Source: an uncultured Erythrobacter sp.
GTDB taxonomy: Bacteria > Pseudomonadota > Alphaproteobacteria > Sphingomonadales > Sphingomonadaceae
DNA length: 64,000 bases
Assembly: GCA_947488085.1 (NCBI GenBank)
Contig: CANKYI010000001.1
Location: 2,551,928-2,615,927, forward strand
Direction: 5' to 3'
Below the pieces are notes generated by a model that worked only from the letters and a program-made list of their open reading frames with translations, did not search any database and was not told where the DNA came from. Positions 23,556 to 32,234 of the stretch are shown here, in pieces. Position numbers and translations under genes: made by a program. Position 1 is the stretch's first letter. Each line of letters starts with the position of its first letter.

Positions 23556-23574
23556 TGCTTACGTCATGCTTACG
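23556..23574 (-). repeat. Paired CGTAAGCA repeats, right of tRNA-Arg (inverted arm-type site)
   Basis: TGCTTACG, the reverse complement of CGTAAGCA, occurs at 23556-23563 and 23567-23574, again exactly 11 bp apart. With the left pair it flanks the tRNA symmetrically (54-62 bp to the left, 16-27 bp to the right). It also lies where the tRNA promoter should be. Confidence 0.6.
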
Positions 23575-23674
23575 CGAGATTTTCGGCCTCTTGAAGAGCG
23601 AATCCGATATCCGCCCAAGCCGTTGTTTAGTCACTTTTTTCTTCCAGCACCTTCAAACTTCATCAGACTTGACA

Positions 23675-23719
<45 letters not shown>

Positions 23720-23885
23720 TTGCCTGACCGCATCATCGCGGGCGCGGCGGCGCTTAGCAAGCCTCGCATGTGCGCGCCAGTCGAATTATTCGTCGCACGC
23801 ATCGAGGCTGTGCCGCATTGCCCGGACAATCTCAGCCCCCCACCTTAACCAATCGGCAAGCGGATGGGCTTAAACGAACCTCATC

Positions 23886-24287
23886 ATGTCAGCACTCCCA
23901 CCAAACCAAATGCGCGCCATGCGCCAAACCGCCGCTAGCGAAAACCAGCCAACCGGCTCTTTGGCTCAGCGCTGGCAGGACCTGCACGCATCAGCAGCAT
24001 TGCTTGCCAAGGCAGCCGATCTCACGCCAGAAGCGTTCGAAGGCAAGCTGGCGGCATTTCCCGACACTTTGGGCGGGGCCAGTGAATGGCAGCGCGAGCT
24101 GGCTGAGCGAGGGATTGACGATATCGATGCGATGATGCGTCCAGGCCTCACCGCTTTGAACACACTCACCGCACGGGGCAGCGACACCAGCGCGCCTGCG
24201 ATCGCGTTGTGGCGTGAATTTCACCATGCACGCGAAGCCGTCTTGGCAACGATCCCCTCCTCAGGCGAAACCGCTCCACACGCTTGA
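23886..24287 (+). CDS. Unrecognised protein upstream of mmcB
   Basis: A 133-residue, probably helical soluble protein: an N-terminal polar segment, then helices at about 25-55 and 68-85 and a Trp-containing helix near 108-122. No signal peptide, membrane segment or known motif was seen. It is followed 13 bp later by mmcB on the same strand and may be cotranscribed. The region 23720-23885 upstream holds no other gene. The ATG and composition are credible. Confidence 0.55.
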   Translation: MSALPPNQMRAMRQTAASENQPTGSLAQRWQDLHASAALLAKAADLTPEAFEGKLAAFPDTLGGASEWQRELAERGIDDIDAMMRPGLTALNTLTARGSDTSAPAIALWREFHHAREAVLATIPSSGETAPHA

Positions 24288-24300
24288 CTGCGTTCGCGGT

Positions 24301-24828
24301 ATGTTCCAGAAACGGGGCATGGAAACCGCTGCACCATCCCGACTTGATTCGACACCGCCTGCGACTGACGCGCTGAAAGCAGGCGACGTTGCGCGCGGTG
24401 TTATGCGGCTATTTGCGCGCAATGATATTTGGTGCCTTGGCGAAGTTGCGCTGAAAAACGGGCGACGGGCTGACCTTATGGGGGTCGATGCCAAAGGTTT
24501 GATCGTGATTGTTGAGATCAAAGTGGCGCGCGGTGATTTGTTGGGCGATGCAAAATGGCCCGATTATCTCGACTATTGCGATCGGTTTTTCTGGGGTGTT
24601 CCCCCGTCGCTTGACCGGGCTCCGTTGGACACACTGGCCTATCAACCGGAAAGCTGCGGCGTGATTGTTGCCGATGCCTATGATGGCGAAATTGTGCGCC
24701 ACGCACCGCTGGCCCCCCTGGCATCAGCACGGCGCAAGGTTCAGGTTGAGCGGCTCGCACGGATTGCGATGCGGCGGCATACGGTCATGCTGGACCCGGA
24801 ATGCGCGAATTTCGGCGGAGAGGGATAG
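24301..24828 (+). CDS. mmcB: MmcB family DNA repair protein
   Basis: A 175-residue protein with a PD-(D/E)xK nuclease-like core: R-R-A-D-L-M-G-V-D, then I-V-I-V-E-I-K-V-A-R-G-D (the E-x-K pair), and ..WPDYLDYCDRFFWGVP. MmcB was first described in Caulobacter as a protein involved in mitomycin C resistance. The start is ATG 24301, with ATG 24319 (METAAPSRLDS) as an equally plausible alternative; longer frames overlap the upstream gene. Confidence 0.85.
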   Translation: MFQKRGMETAAPSRLDSTPPATDALKAGDVARGVMRLFARNDIWCLGEVALKNGRRADLMGVDAKGLIVIVEIKVARGDLLGDAKWPDYLDYCDRFFWGVPPSLDRAPLDTLAYQPESCGVIVADAYDGEIVRHAPLAPLASARRKVQVERLARIAMRRHTVMLDPECANFGGEG

Positions 24829-24895
24829 GGGCTGCGTGGCTCGGCGTTTGATGTGGGCTTGTCGCATCCCCCCATTTTGCGTCATACCCTGACAA

Positions 24896-25669
24896 ATGAT
24901 CCCCGCTGACACGCCGATCTGGCTCGCTTTTCTTGTAGCGGGCGCCGCCATGGCGGTGATGGTCGCGCTGCGATATTTTATGGCGAGCGGGCTATTTGCC
25001 TGGATGACGCGGCTGGTGCGGCCGGGGCTGTATTCGGGTCAAAATCAGCAGATTTCGATGGAGATCCGGTACTCGCTCATCGCCGCGCTGATTTATGGCG
25101 CGCCCGCTGGGGCGGTGTTCTGGTTGTGGAACCACCATGGGTTTTCGCTGCTCTACACCGATTGGGGGGCTTATCCCTTGTGGTATCTGCCAGTGTCAGT
25201 GTTTCTCTATCTGTTTGCGCAGGACAGCTGGTTTTACTGGAGCCACCGGGCGATGCACCGCTATCCGGTTTTGTTCAAATTGGCGCATTCGGTGCACCAC
25301 AAAAGCCGCCCTCCAACCGCATGGACTGCAATGAGTTTTCACCCGCTGGAATCGCTTAGCGGGGCGTTGTTGGTGCCTATCCTTGTATTTGTCGTGCCAA
25401 TCCATTTGGCGATGCTCGGGCTGGTCTTGGGCATTGCGACGATCATGGGGGTCGTCAATCATATGGGGTGGGAAGTGCTTCCGAGCCGGTTTGTTCATTC
25501 AACGTTGGGACGCTGGGTGATATCGGCGAGCCATCACGAGAAGCATCATGAGGATTACGGATGCAATTTTGGACTGTATTTTCGGTTTTGGGATCGCGTT
25601 TGCGGGACCGATCGCGGCTTTTCACAGCGGCTCGTCCCGGATCATCCGAGCGCACAGGTCGGCGTATGA
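24896..25669 (+). CDS. Fatty acid hydroxylase / sterol desaturase family protein
   Basis: A 257-residue integral membrane diiron enzyme with about four to five hydrophobic segments. Three histidine clusters hold the metal: H-R-A-M-H-R (117-122), H-S-V-H-H (131-135) and H-H-E-K-H-H (213-218). This is the family layout. Substrates may be carotenoids, sterols or fatty acids; in this group of bacteria carotenoid or lipid hydroxylation is a reasonable guess, not shown. Its stop overlaps the next start by ATGA. Confidence 0.9.
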   Translation: MIPADTPIWLAFLVAGAAMAVMVALRYFMASGLFAWMTRLVRPGLYSGQNQQISMEIRYSLIAALIYGAPAGAVFWLWNHHGFSLLYTDWGAYPLWYLPVSVFLYLFAQDSWFYWSHRAMHRYPVLFKLAHSVHHKSRPPTAWTAMSFHPLESLSGALLVPILVFVVPIHLAMLGLVLGIATIMGVVNHMGWEVLPSRFVHSTLGRWVISASHHEKHHEDYGCNFGLYFRFWDRVCGTDRGFSQRLVPDHPSAQVGV

Positions 25670-26103
25670 AGCGCCTAGCCATGCTTGCAGCTGGTGCTGG
25701 CCTTGCGAGCGCAGCTGCCCCCGCTGCCGCAGGGACGATCACGATTACCGTCACGGACCTTCGCAACAATGATGGCGTCATCCGCGCCTGTATGACCACG
25801 GTGGAAAGCGTCTTTCCGCGCTGTGTGCGTGACCCCAATTCGCATCGCACCGTTGTGCGCGCGGGGAACAATGTCACGATCCGCTTCACCAATGTGGAGC
25901 CGGGCGATTATGCCATTGCGCTGCTGCATGATGAAAATGAAGATGGCAAAGCGAACCGCGTTTTGGGCATGGCTCCGCGCGAAGGATACGGTTTTTCGCG
26001 CGATGCGCCTGTCCGCATGGCCCCGCCCGATTGGGATGATGCGGTGTTCACGGTCGGGTCGGCCTCTCAGAATATCAGGATCAAGATGCGATATTTTCTC
26101 TAG
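25666..26103 (+). CDS. DUF2141 exported protein
   Basis: A 145-residue protein with a signal peptide (about 1-22, A-A-A-P-A-A-A-G). A small beta-sandwich domain shows the DUF2141 features T-I-T-I-T-V-T-D-L-R-N-N-D-G-V-I-R-A, then F-T-N-V-E-P-G-D-Y-A-I-A-L-L-H-D-E-N-E-D-G-K, and ..APREGYGFSRDA. The D-x-N-x-D-G-K part looks like a metal-binding loop. Periplasmic, unknown role, and translationally coupled to the hydroxylase gene. Confidence 0.9.
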   Translation: MKRLAMLAAGAGLASAAAPAAAGTITITVTDLRNNDGVIRACMTTVESVFPRCVRDPNSHRTVVRAGNNVTIRFTNVEPGDYAIALLHDENEDGKANRVLGMAPREGYGFSRDAPVRMAPPDWDDAVFTVGSASQNIRIKMRYFL

Positions 26104-26231
26104 GCAGGGCCTTCCGTGAGCGCCCCTTTTTCAAACTCTTGTAACTTTCCCGCGCAACTTAACGCGATGTTTACCACGTAGCTCCAGAACCGGGTCCGAT
26201 AAGCTTTAATCAAGGGGCATAAGGGCCGGCC

Positions 26232-28013
26232 ATGGACAATTTGCGGGGCACTTTCGATACCGGACTTCCGGCTGATGACAGCCAGGACTGGGATTCCAGT
26301 GCACAGGACACTGACGCATCGCGCGACGAGGAAAACGTGCGCGAATTGCCGCCAGAGGCAATCGGCCAGGACGAACGCCGCATGCAAGTGCGCGCCTATA
26401 ATCACTGGGCGAGCCTGCTGGGCGATGCGACCTTCCCCTCTATCGAAGATCTTGAGCCAAACGACCTGCCCGATTTCGGCCCAAGCAGCGTTCTGCTCGA
26501 CTTTTCTACCGGAATCGATGATCCGGTGGTCCAATATCTGGGCGACAGATTGGCCGAAGAATGCGGCGCAGAAGGCCACATTGAACGGCTATCTGACGTG
26601 CCGCCACGCTCTTTGTTGAGCCGCATCACTGATCATTACATGCAAATCCTCGCCAATCAGGCCCCGATCGGGTTTGAAGCGGAATTTGTGAATCAGCGCG
26701 GCAGTGCCATCCTCTATCGCGGCATCTTGCTGCCATTCTCCAGCGACGATGAGACCATCGATTTCATCTATGGTGTCATCAATTGGAAAGAGATGGCCGA
26801 CGCCGCCACTGCGGATGAGCTGTTGCTGGAAATCGATCAAGCCATCGAAGTTGATTCTGACGAGCCAGACGAAGCCGAAGATCAACCGCACAAGCACCAC
26901 GCCGATCCGGTTACCGATTGGGCCGACTCGCCGGCGCATGAACCGGAAGCCACTGGCGTAACGCAGACCAACCCTCTTACCGACAATGTCGCCTCTTTCA
27001 GCGAAGCGGTCGATGCCGATACGCCTTACGACGATTCTGGCGCGCGGGACGAAGACGGCCTGCCATTGCCCGATTTCGGTCAATACCACCTCGATGATCC
27101 CGAAGTGGACGAGTTTGGCGAAGAAATCGAAGAAGATGAAGACGACGAAGGCGCGTCCTACAGCTTTGCGTCGCTAACCGACTATATCGAGGCACCTGAG
27201 AAGAAAGCAGTCGACCTTGATGCGGGCCAATTCGATCCTGAAGATTATCAGGTCGATCCGGTCGCAGAATCCCAAGTTGATGGGACACAGTTTGAAGATG
27301 ACCTCGAAACACAATCGGAGCCAGACCCTGTTCCCGCCGCGACTGTGCCTGTTGAACCTGTTGTCAGCGAACCTGCACCAAGCGAGCCGGTAGCCACCGA
27401 ATTGCCAGCCGATGCTGACATGCATGATTGCCTCGCGTCAGCCCGCGAATTGGCGCACAATGCCAGCGCATCAGAAGATCGCAGCCGAGAGGCGCTGTAC
27501 GCCGCGGTTGGCCGTGCCTATGACTTCTCACTCGCCGCAAAGGCAGAGCCTGAAGCCTATAATGAGCTGATCGAGGAAAACGGCCTGACCGTGCAAGAAC
27601 GTGCGCCGATGACGCCGATTGTAAAGCTGGTCTTTGGCCAAGATTACGACAAGACGCGCCTGACCGAATACGCTGCAGTGCTTACCCACGCGCACCGCAA
27701 CAGCATTACACGCGGCACGCTTGCTACCTATCTCGCCGACGCAGAAGGCGGATTGAAGGGTGTCGTCAGCGAAGAACGCCGTCTGCGCCGTGAAGAAAGC
27801 GGTAAAGAGCCCAAAGCGGCCAAGGAAATCCGCGAACAACTCGCCAAGAAATTGCGCGAATTGGAGGAGCTGACGCTTGAAGCCGTGTCGCATGAAGGCC
27901 CAGAATTCACGCTTGTGATGCTGCGCCGCGATGGTTCAGGCAAGATTGCCATGATCGGCGAAGTCGATGACGTATCGCTGGTCGAACGGGCGGGTAAAAA
28001 GCTCGTCGGGTAA
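26232..28013 (+). CDS. Large acidic PAS-domain protein
   Basis: A 593-residue cytoplasmic protein. Residues about 55-195 fit a PAS_5-type sensor fold: A-Y-N-H-W-A-S-L-L-G-D-A-T-F-P-S-I-E-D-L-E-P, then ..YLGDRLAEECG, then ..LYRGILLPFSSDDETIDFIYGVINW, read here in parts. Residues about 200-395 form a long, strongly acidic, probably disordered linker. The C-terminal 190 residues are helical and charged. There is no kinase, GGDEF or HTH domain, so it may be a scaffold or signalling adaptor. The 128-bp region upstream holds its promoter. Confidence 0.8.
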   Translation: MDNLRGTFDTGLPADDSQDWDSSAQDTDASRDEENVRELPPEAIGQDERRMQVRAYNHWASLLGDATFPSIEDLEPNDLPDFGPSSVLLDFSTGIDDPVVQYLGDRLAEECGAEGHIERLSDVPPRSLLSRITDHYMQILANQAPIGFEAEFVNQRGSAILYRGILLPFSSDDETIDFIYGVINWKEMADAATADELLLEIDQAIEVDSDEPDEAEDQPHKHHADPVTDWADSPAHEPEATGVTQTNPLTDNVASFSEAVDADTPYDDSGARDEDGLPLPDFGQYHLDDPEVDEFGEEIEEDEDDEGASYSFASLTDYIEAPEKKAVDLDAGQFDPEDYQVDPVAESQVDGTQFEDDLETQSEPDPVPAATVPVEPVVSEPAPSEPVATELPADADMHDCLASARELAHNASASEDRSREALYAAVGRAYDFSLAAKAEPEAYNELIEENGLTVQERAPMTPIVKLVFGQDYDKTRLTEYAAVLTHAHRNSITRGTLATYLADAEGGLKGVVSEERRLRREESGKEPKAAKEIREQLAKKLRELEELTLEAVSHEGPEFTLVMLRRDGSGKIAMIGEVDDVSLVERAGKKLVG

Positions 28014-28087
28014 ACACCTGTAAAACACACCAAGTCTAGCGCACAGCGCTTGGCCTGCGCGCAAAGCCCGGCTAGGCGCTGTGCGTC

Positions 28088-29185
28088 ATGGTGTTCGGCC
28101 CCCTCTCACGGCGTGATCCTGTCCGCGTTCAACCCTTTTACGGCTTTCGCACGGCACAGCGCCTGTTCCTCAGCGCGCGGGCGCTGCGGTCAAACGAACC
28201 GAACTTTGAAAAGCGCAGCTTTTGGCGCGATTTTGCGACTATGGCCTCGCTCTATACCTCCAAGGAGGTTCCCGAAGTTTCGGTGGAGCTGGAATATCAG
28301 TCGCCCGACGGCACCATCACACGACAAAAGGCGGAAACAGGGCCAGAGGGCTATGTCCGCTTTGATCTAAAGCTGACCCCGCACAGCCCGCAAGGGGATC
28401 GCACGCGCTGGGAAACCGCGACAATCCGCTGGCAATTGGAGGATGGCACTGCGCAAGAGGCCCCTGCCCATATCCTCACACCCGGTGTGCAGACCCGGAT
28501 CGGTGTCATCTCCGACGTTGATGATACGATCCTTGAAACAGGCATAACCGGCAATTTGCGCGCGATTGCCCGCAATTGGAAACGGGTCATGGCGCAAATG
28601 CCCAGCGAACGCGTGATTGTTCCGGGCGCATCTGCGTTCTTCGCAGCAATAGGTGGTAAGGCAGACAGTGCCGCTAAAGACACAGAGGCACCGGACGCGC
28701 GCGTTCGCCCGGTTTTCTATGTCTCATCCAGCCCGTGGAACCTGTTTTCCTATCTCGTCACATTTCAGCGTGCGCGCGGCCTGCCGCTTGGCCCGGTGAT
28801 GCTGCGCGATTGGGGCTTTAATCGCAAAACCTTGGGCAAAGAGGGGCATGGATCGCACAAAATGGAAGCGATCCGAGACATCCTCACCACCTTTCCTCAG
28901 CTGCAATTCGCATTGATCGGTGATGACACGCAAAAGGATCTCATGGCCTTTGGCAAAATCGCCAACGAATTTCCCGGACGCATCGCGGCAGTCTTTATCC
29001 GAGCGGTTTCAGGCAAACCTTTGAACGATGAAGAGCTGCATGCGCGCGACGCTATCGAAAAAGCCGGAGTGCCATTTTGGCTGGGTAGTGATTACGTCGA
29101 GGCTAAGCGGTTCTTGCGCGGCGCCGGACTTGACCTAGAAGGTGGGGTCAAACGGCTGGTGCGAACCGCCAGCGAAGGGGATTAA
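28088..29185 (+). CDS. App1-family phosphatidate phosphatase-like protein
   Basis: A 365-residue HAD-like phosphatase. The N-terminal 130 residues form a beta-rich domain. The catalytic motif is I-S-D-V-D-D-T-I-L-E-T-G (Asp143 and Asp145), followed by ..FYVSSSPWNLF (motif II region) and ..FALIGDDTQKDL (motif III). These match the App1/DUF2183 family, whose yeast member dephosphorylates phosphatidic acid. No signal peptide was seen. The next gene begins 9 bp after its stop, so they are probably cotranscribed. Confidence 0.88.
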   Translation: MVFGPLSRRDPVRVQPFYGFRTAQRLFLSARALRSNEPNFEKRSFWRDFATMASLYTSKEVPEVSVELEYQSPDGTITRQKAETGPEGYVRFDLKLTPHSPQGDRTRWETATIRWQLEDGTAQEAPAHILTPGVQTRIGVISDVDDTILETGITGNLRAIARNWKRVMAQMPSERVIVPGASAFFAAIGGKADSAAKDTEAPDARVRPVFYVSSSPWNLFSYLVTFQRARGLPLGPVMLRDWGFNRKTLGKEGHGSHKMEAIRDILTTFPQLQFALIGDDTQKDLMAFGKIANEFPGRIAAVFIRAVSGKPLNDEELHARDAIEKAGVPFWLGSDYVEAKRFLRGAGLDLEGGVKRLVRTASEGD

Positions 29186-29194
29186 GGTGTGGGC

Positions 29195-30142
29195 ATGGTG
29201 TTAAAGGTTTTGGGCGGCATCGCGGTCGTTTTGATTGTTGCGGGCATCGCCTTGCAGATCGCGGTCTGGCGCAACGGCCCGGCGGTCGTCAGCACCATTG
29301 ATCGCGTCGCCGGCGGAGCAGCCGGGGCCGAAGCGAAAGCAACCATTTCCACCGGCGATCATCCTACGCAAAAACTGGTGGTTTGGGGACCGGAAGACCG
29401 CGACCCGGCCGATCCGCCGCTCCCCGTCCTACTTTTCGCACATGGCGGCGGTTGGAGAAGCGGTGATCCGGTCGATTATGGATTTATTGGCCGCGCATTT
29501 GTGCCCGAAGGGTTCATTGTGGTGCTTATTGGCTACCGATTGGGCGAAGACGGCATTTACCCCGGCATGCTGCAAGACACCGCCAGCGCCATCGCCTGGA
29601 CCCATGAAGAGATCGCAGCCTATGGCGGCGACCCTGATCGCATGGTGCTCGCCGGGCATTCAGCGGGCGCTTACAATGTGGTCATGGTCGGTTTGGAAGA
29701 ACAATGGCTGGGCCGCCATGGCCTATCCACCGGCGACATTGCCGGTGTGGTTGGCATGGCAGGCCCTTATGATTTTGCACCGTTTGCCAAAGATTCGACC
29801 ATCGCCGCCTTTGGCCATGTCGATGATCCTGCTGCGACTCAGCCACTGACGCATGCGCGCGCAGATGGCCCGCAGTTCCTGCTCATCCAAGGGGAGCAGG
29901 ATACGCTGGTGAGACCGCGCAATGCCCGTGTTCTGACAGAGGCAATGGAGGCTAAAGGCGGTCATGCGCTCACGGCCTTTTACGCTGATCAGGGGCACAA
30001 TGGCCCGCTGCTTTCCCTCGCCGCGCCGTTGCGATCACGGCGTGATGTTGTCGATCTGATGGCGAATTTTGCACGGGCTGCCACTGCTCCCCTTGCGAGC
30101 GAAGGTGAAGCTTCAGTTCCCGTTCAGGGCGAAACGCGTTAG
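29195..30142 (+). CDS. Alpha/beta hydrolase (BD-FAE/HSL-like)
   Basis: A 315-residue hydrolase with an N-terminal membrane anchor or signal (about 3-25). The oxyanion motif is H-G-G-G-W (83-87), the nucleophile elbow is G-H-S-A-G (Ser156), the acid is likely in the ..QGEQDTLVRP stretch, and the His is in ..DQGHNGP. This resembles carboxylesterases of the HSL/kynurenine formamidase type; the substrate is unknown. ATG 29195 is chosen over GTG 29189 because AAGG lies seven bases before it. Confidence 0.87.
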   Translation: MVLKVLGGIAVVLIVAGIALQIAVWRNGPAVVSTIDRVAGGAAGAEAKATISTGDHPTQKLVVWGPEDRDPADPPLPVLLFAHGGGWRSGDPVDYGFIGRAFVPEGFIVVLIGYRLGEDGIYPGMLQDTASAIAWTHEEIAAYGGDPDRMVLAGHSAGAYNVVMVGLEEQWLGRHGLSTGDIAGVVGMAGPYDFAPFAKDSTIAAFGHVDDPAATQPLTHARADGPQFLLIQGEQDTLVRPRNARVLTEAMEAKGGHALTAFYADQGHNGPLLSLAAPLRSRRDVVDLMANFARAATAPLASEGEASVPVQGETR

Positions 30143-30153
30143 CAATCATTCAG

Positions 30154-31521
30154 ATGCGTGTCCTCCGAACCCTTTCCGCCTTTGCGCTGGCGCTCCTTGC
30201 CGCCTGCGCCGTCGCTATTCAGCCGCTAGCGGCTCAATCGATCCTGCGTGATGCAGAGACGGAGGCGCTGCTCAATGATATGGCCGCGCCTCTGATTGAG
30301 GCGTCTGAGCTGGAGCCGGGCAATGTCGAGATCGTTCTGATCAACGACCCGTCGATCAACGCCTTTGTTGCGGGCGGACAAGTTGTTTATGTGCATGCCG
30401 GGCTGCTCAACGCAGCCGAAACCGCCAATGAAGTGCAAGGCGTGATCGCGCACGAGCTGGGCCATATTACGGCTGGCCACGTCGTTCGCTTTAATGAGCG
30501 GACCCGCGGCGCGCAGGGGATTACGATCCTCTCACTGCTGTTGGGCGTAGGAGCGGCTTTGGCAGGCGCGGGCGATGCGGCAATTGGCGCGATTATGGCC
30601 GGTCAACAGGCAGCGGTCGGCAACTTCCTCGCCTTCAACCGCAATCAGGAAGCTGCAACCGATCTGGCCGGTGCACGTTACCTTTCAGGCGCAGGCATTT
30701 CGGGACGCGGAATGCTCTCTTTCTTTGAGCGGCTACGCAATCAGGAGATCCGCCGCGGTTTCAGCCAGTCTGACGAAGCCGCCTATACCCGCACTCACCC
30801 CTTGGCAGGCGACCGGATCCAAACCCTGCGTGGCCTGTTGGTGGAAGATGCGGCGTGGGATACGCCGGATGATGCCGATTTGCAGGAACGCTTTCTCGCG
30901 GTTCAGGCAAAGCTGTATGGCTATCTCGCCCCGGCTGAGCGGACCCTTGCTCTTTACCCATCCACCGATCAGGGCACGCCCGCTCGATATGCGCGCGCCT
31001 ATGCCTATAACAAGGATGCGCAGATCGAGAAGGCTTTGGCAGAGGCGGATAGCCTTCTCGCGCAAGAACCTGACAACCCCTATTTCCTTGAGCTGAAAGG
31101 TCAGATCCTGCTGGAATCGGGTCGTCCAATAGAGGCGTTGGCGCCGCTGCGCCGTGCGACTGATATCACGCTGAACCAGCCGTTGATCGCGGGCATGTTT
31201 GGCCACGCACTGATCGCGACCGAGGATGAAAGCAATTATGCCGAAGCAGAGCGCGTTCTGCGCGCGGCTGTGGCAAAGGACCGCTTCAATCCCTTTGCAT
31301 GGTATCAGCTTGGCGTGGTCTATGCCGCTCGCGGTGACATTCCTCGCGCCCGCCTCGCCAGTGCCGAACAACAAGTGATGAGCCGCCGCTATCCTGAAGC
31401 ATTGCGCAATGCGCAGGCGGCCGAACTCGGCTTGCCCTATGGGTCGCCCGATTGGATCCGCGCACAGGATATTTCCTTGCAAGCACGCGGCGAACTGGAA
31501 CGTCTGCGCGACAGCCGTTAA
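30154..31521 (+). CDS. M48 metalloprotease with TPR tail (BepA/YfgC-like)
   Basis: A 455-residue exported zinc protease. A signal peptide (1-27) is followed by the M48 domain, with H-E-L-G-H at 100-104 and the downstream N-R-N-Q-E-A-A-T-D glutamate. Residues about 235-450 are tetratricopeptide-like helical repeats. In E. coli, BepA of this design checks outer-membrane protein LptD assembly. The DsbA-like protein encoded 12 bp downstream fits an envelope quality-control role. Confidence 0.9.
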   Translation: MRVLRTLSAFALALLAACAVAIQPLAAQSILRDAETEALLNDMAAPLIEASELEPGNVEIVLINDPSINAFVAGGQVVYVHAGLLNAAETANEVQGVIAHELGHITAGHVVRFNERTRGAQGITILSLLLGVGAALAGAGDAAIGAIMAGQQAAVGNFLAFNRNQEAATDLAGARYLSGAGISGRGMLSFFERLRNQEIRRGFSQSDEAAYTRTHPLAGDRIQTLRGLLVEDAAWDTPDDADLQERFLAVQAKLYGYLAPAERTLALYPSTDQGTPARYARAYAYNKDAQIEKALAEADSLLAQEPDNPYFLELKGQILLESGRPIEALAPLRRATDITLNQPLIAGMFGHALIATEDESNYAEAERVLRAAVAKDRFNPFAWYQLGVVYAARGDIPRARLASAEQQVMSRRYPEALRNAQAAELGLPYGSPDWIRAQDISLQARGELERLRDSR

Positions 31522-31532
31522 AGCCACCCATT

Positions 31533-32234
31533 ATGGAACCGTCATTGCGAAACACTCTGCTCACTGCGCTGCTGGCGCTTGTCTTTGGCTTTTTGGGCGC
31601 GGCGACGTGGTCCTATTCAGGCCTCGCCGATAATCGCACGCGGGCATTCCTGTTGGAAAAGCCGGAAATCTTGCAGGAAGTGGCGGAAGCTTTGGCACGG
31701 CAGGAATCGAGCGAGCGCCTCGCATCTTTGGGTGATGATTTGTACGAACCCTTCCCCGGCGCCGTGATTGGCAACCCCGAAGGATCACGCGTTCTTATCG
31801 AGTTTAGCGACTACAATTGCGGCTATTGCAAGAGCTCATTGCCCGATGTTCAGCGCTTGGTTGATGCGGACCCTGAGTTAAAAGTTATCGTGCGCGAATG
31901 GCCGATTTTCGAAGGCAGCGAAGACGCAGCTCGCATGGCACTGGCCGCAGGGATGCAGGGCAAATACCGCGAATTTCACGAAAAGATGTTCGAGTTCGGT
32001 CCAGCCTCCCCCGCCTCAGTCGAAGCCGCTGCACGCGCGATAGGTTTGGATATGGAGCGCGCCCGCGCTGATGCCGCATCGGAACCTGTATCGGTTGAAT
32101 TGGTGCGCAACATGACCTTCGCACGGTCGCTGGGGTTCAGCGGCACGCCAGCCTTTATCGCGGAAGGCACGCCTCTGCCCGGAGCGGTTGGGTTTGACCG
32201 GCTGAAAGAAGCGCTCGACCAAGCAGGCGGCTGA
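31533..32234 (+). CDS. DsbA-family thiol-disulfide oxidoreductase
   Basis: A 233-residue periplasmic protein with an N-terminal membrane anchor or signal (about 7-28). The thioredoxin-fold active site C-G-Y-C lies at 96-99 in F-S-D-Y-N-C-G-Y-C-K, and the cis-proline region G-T-P-A-F is at about 204-208. This is the DsbA/ScsC/BdbD-like group; it could be an oxidase or an isomerase. The start ATG 31533 avoids the long overlap of the upstream frame. Its stop overlaps the next gene's start by ATGA. Confidence 0.9.
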   Translation: MEPSLRNTLLTALLALVFGFLGAATWSYSGLADNRTRAFLLEKPEILQEVAEALARQESSERLASLGDDLYEPFPGAVIGNPEGSRVLIEFSDYNCGYCKSSLPDVQRLVDADPELKVIVREWPIFEGSEDAARMALAAGMQGKYREFHEKMFEFGPASPASVEAAARAIGLDMERARADAASEPVSVELVRNMTFARSLGFSGTPAFIAEGTPLPGAVGFDRLKEALDQAGG

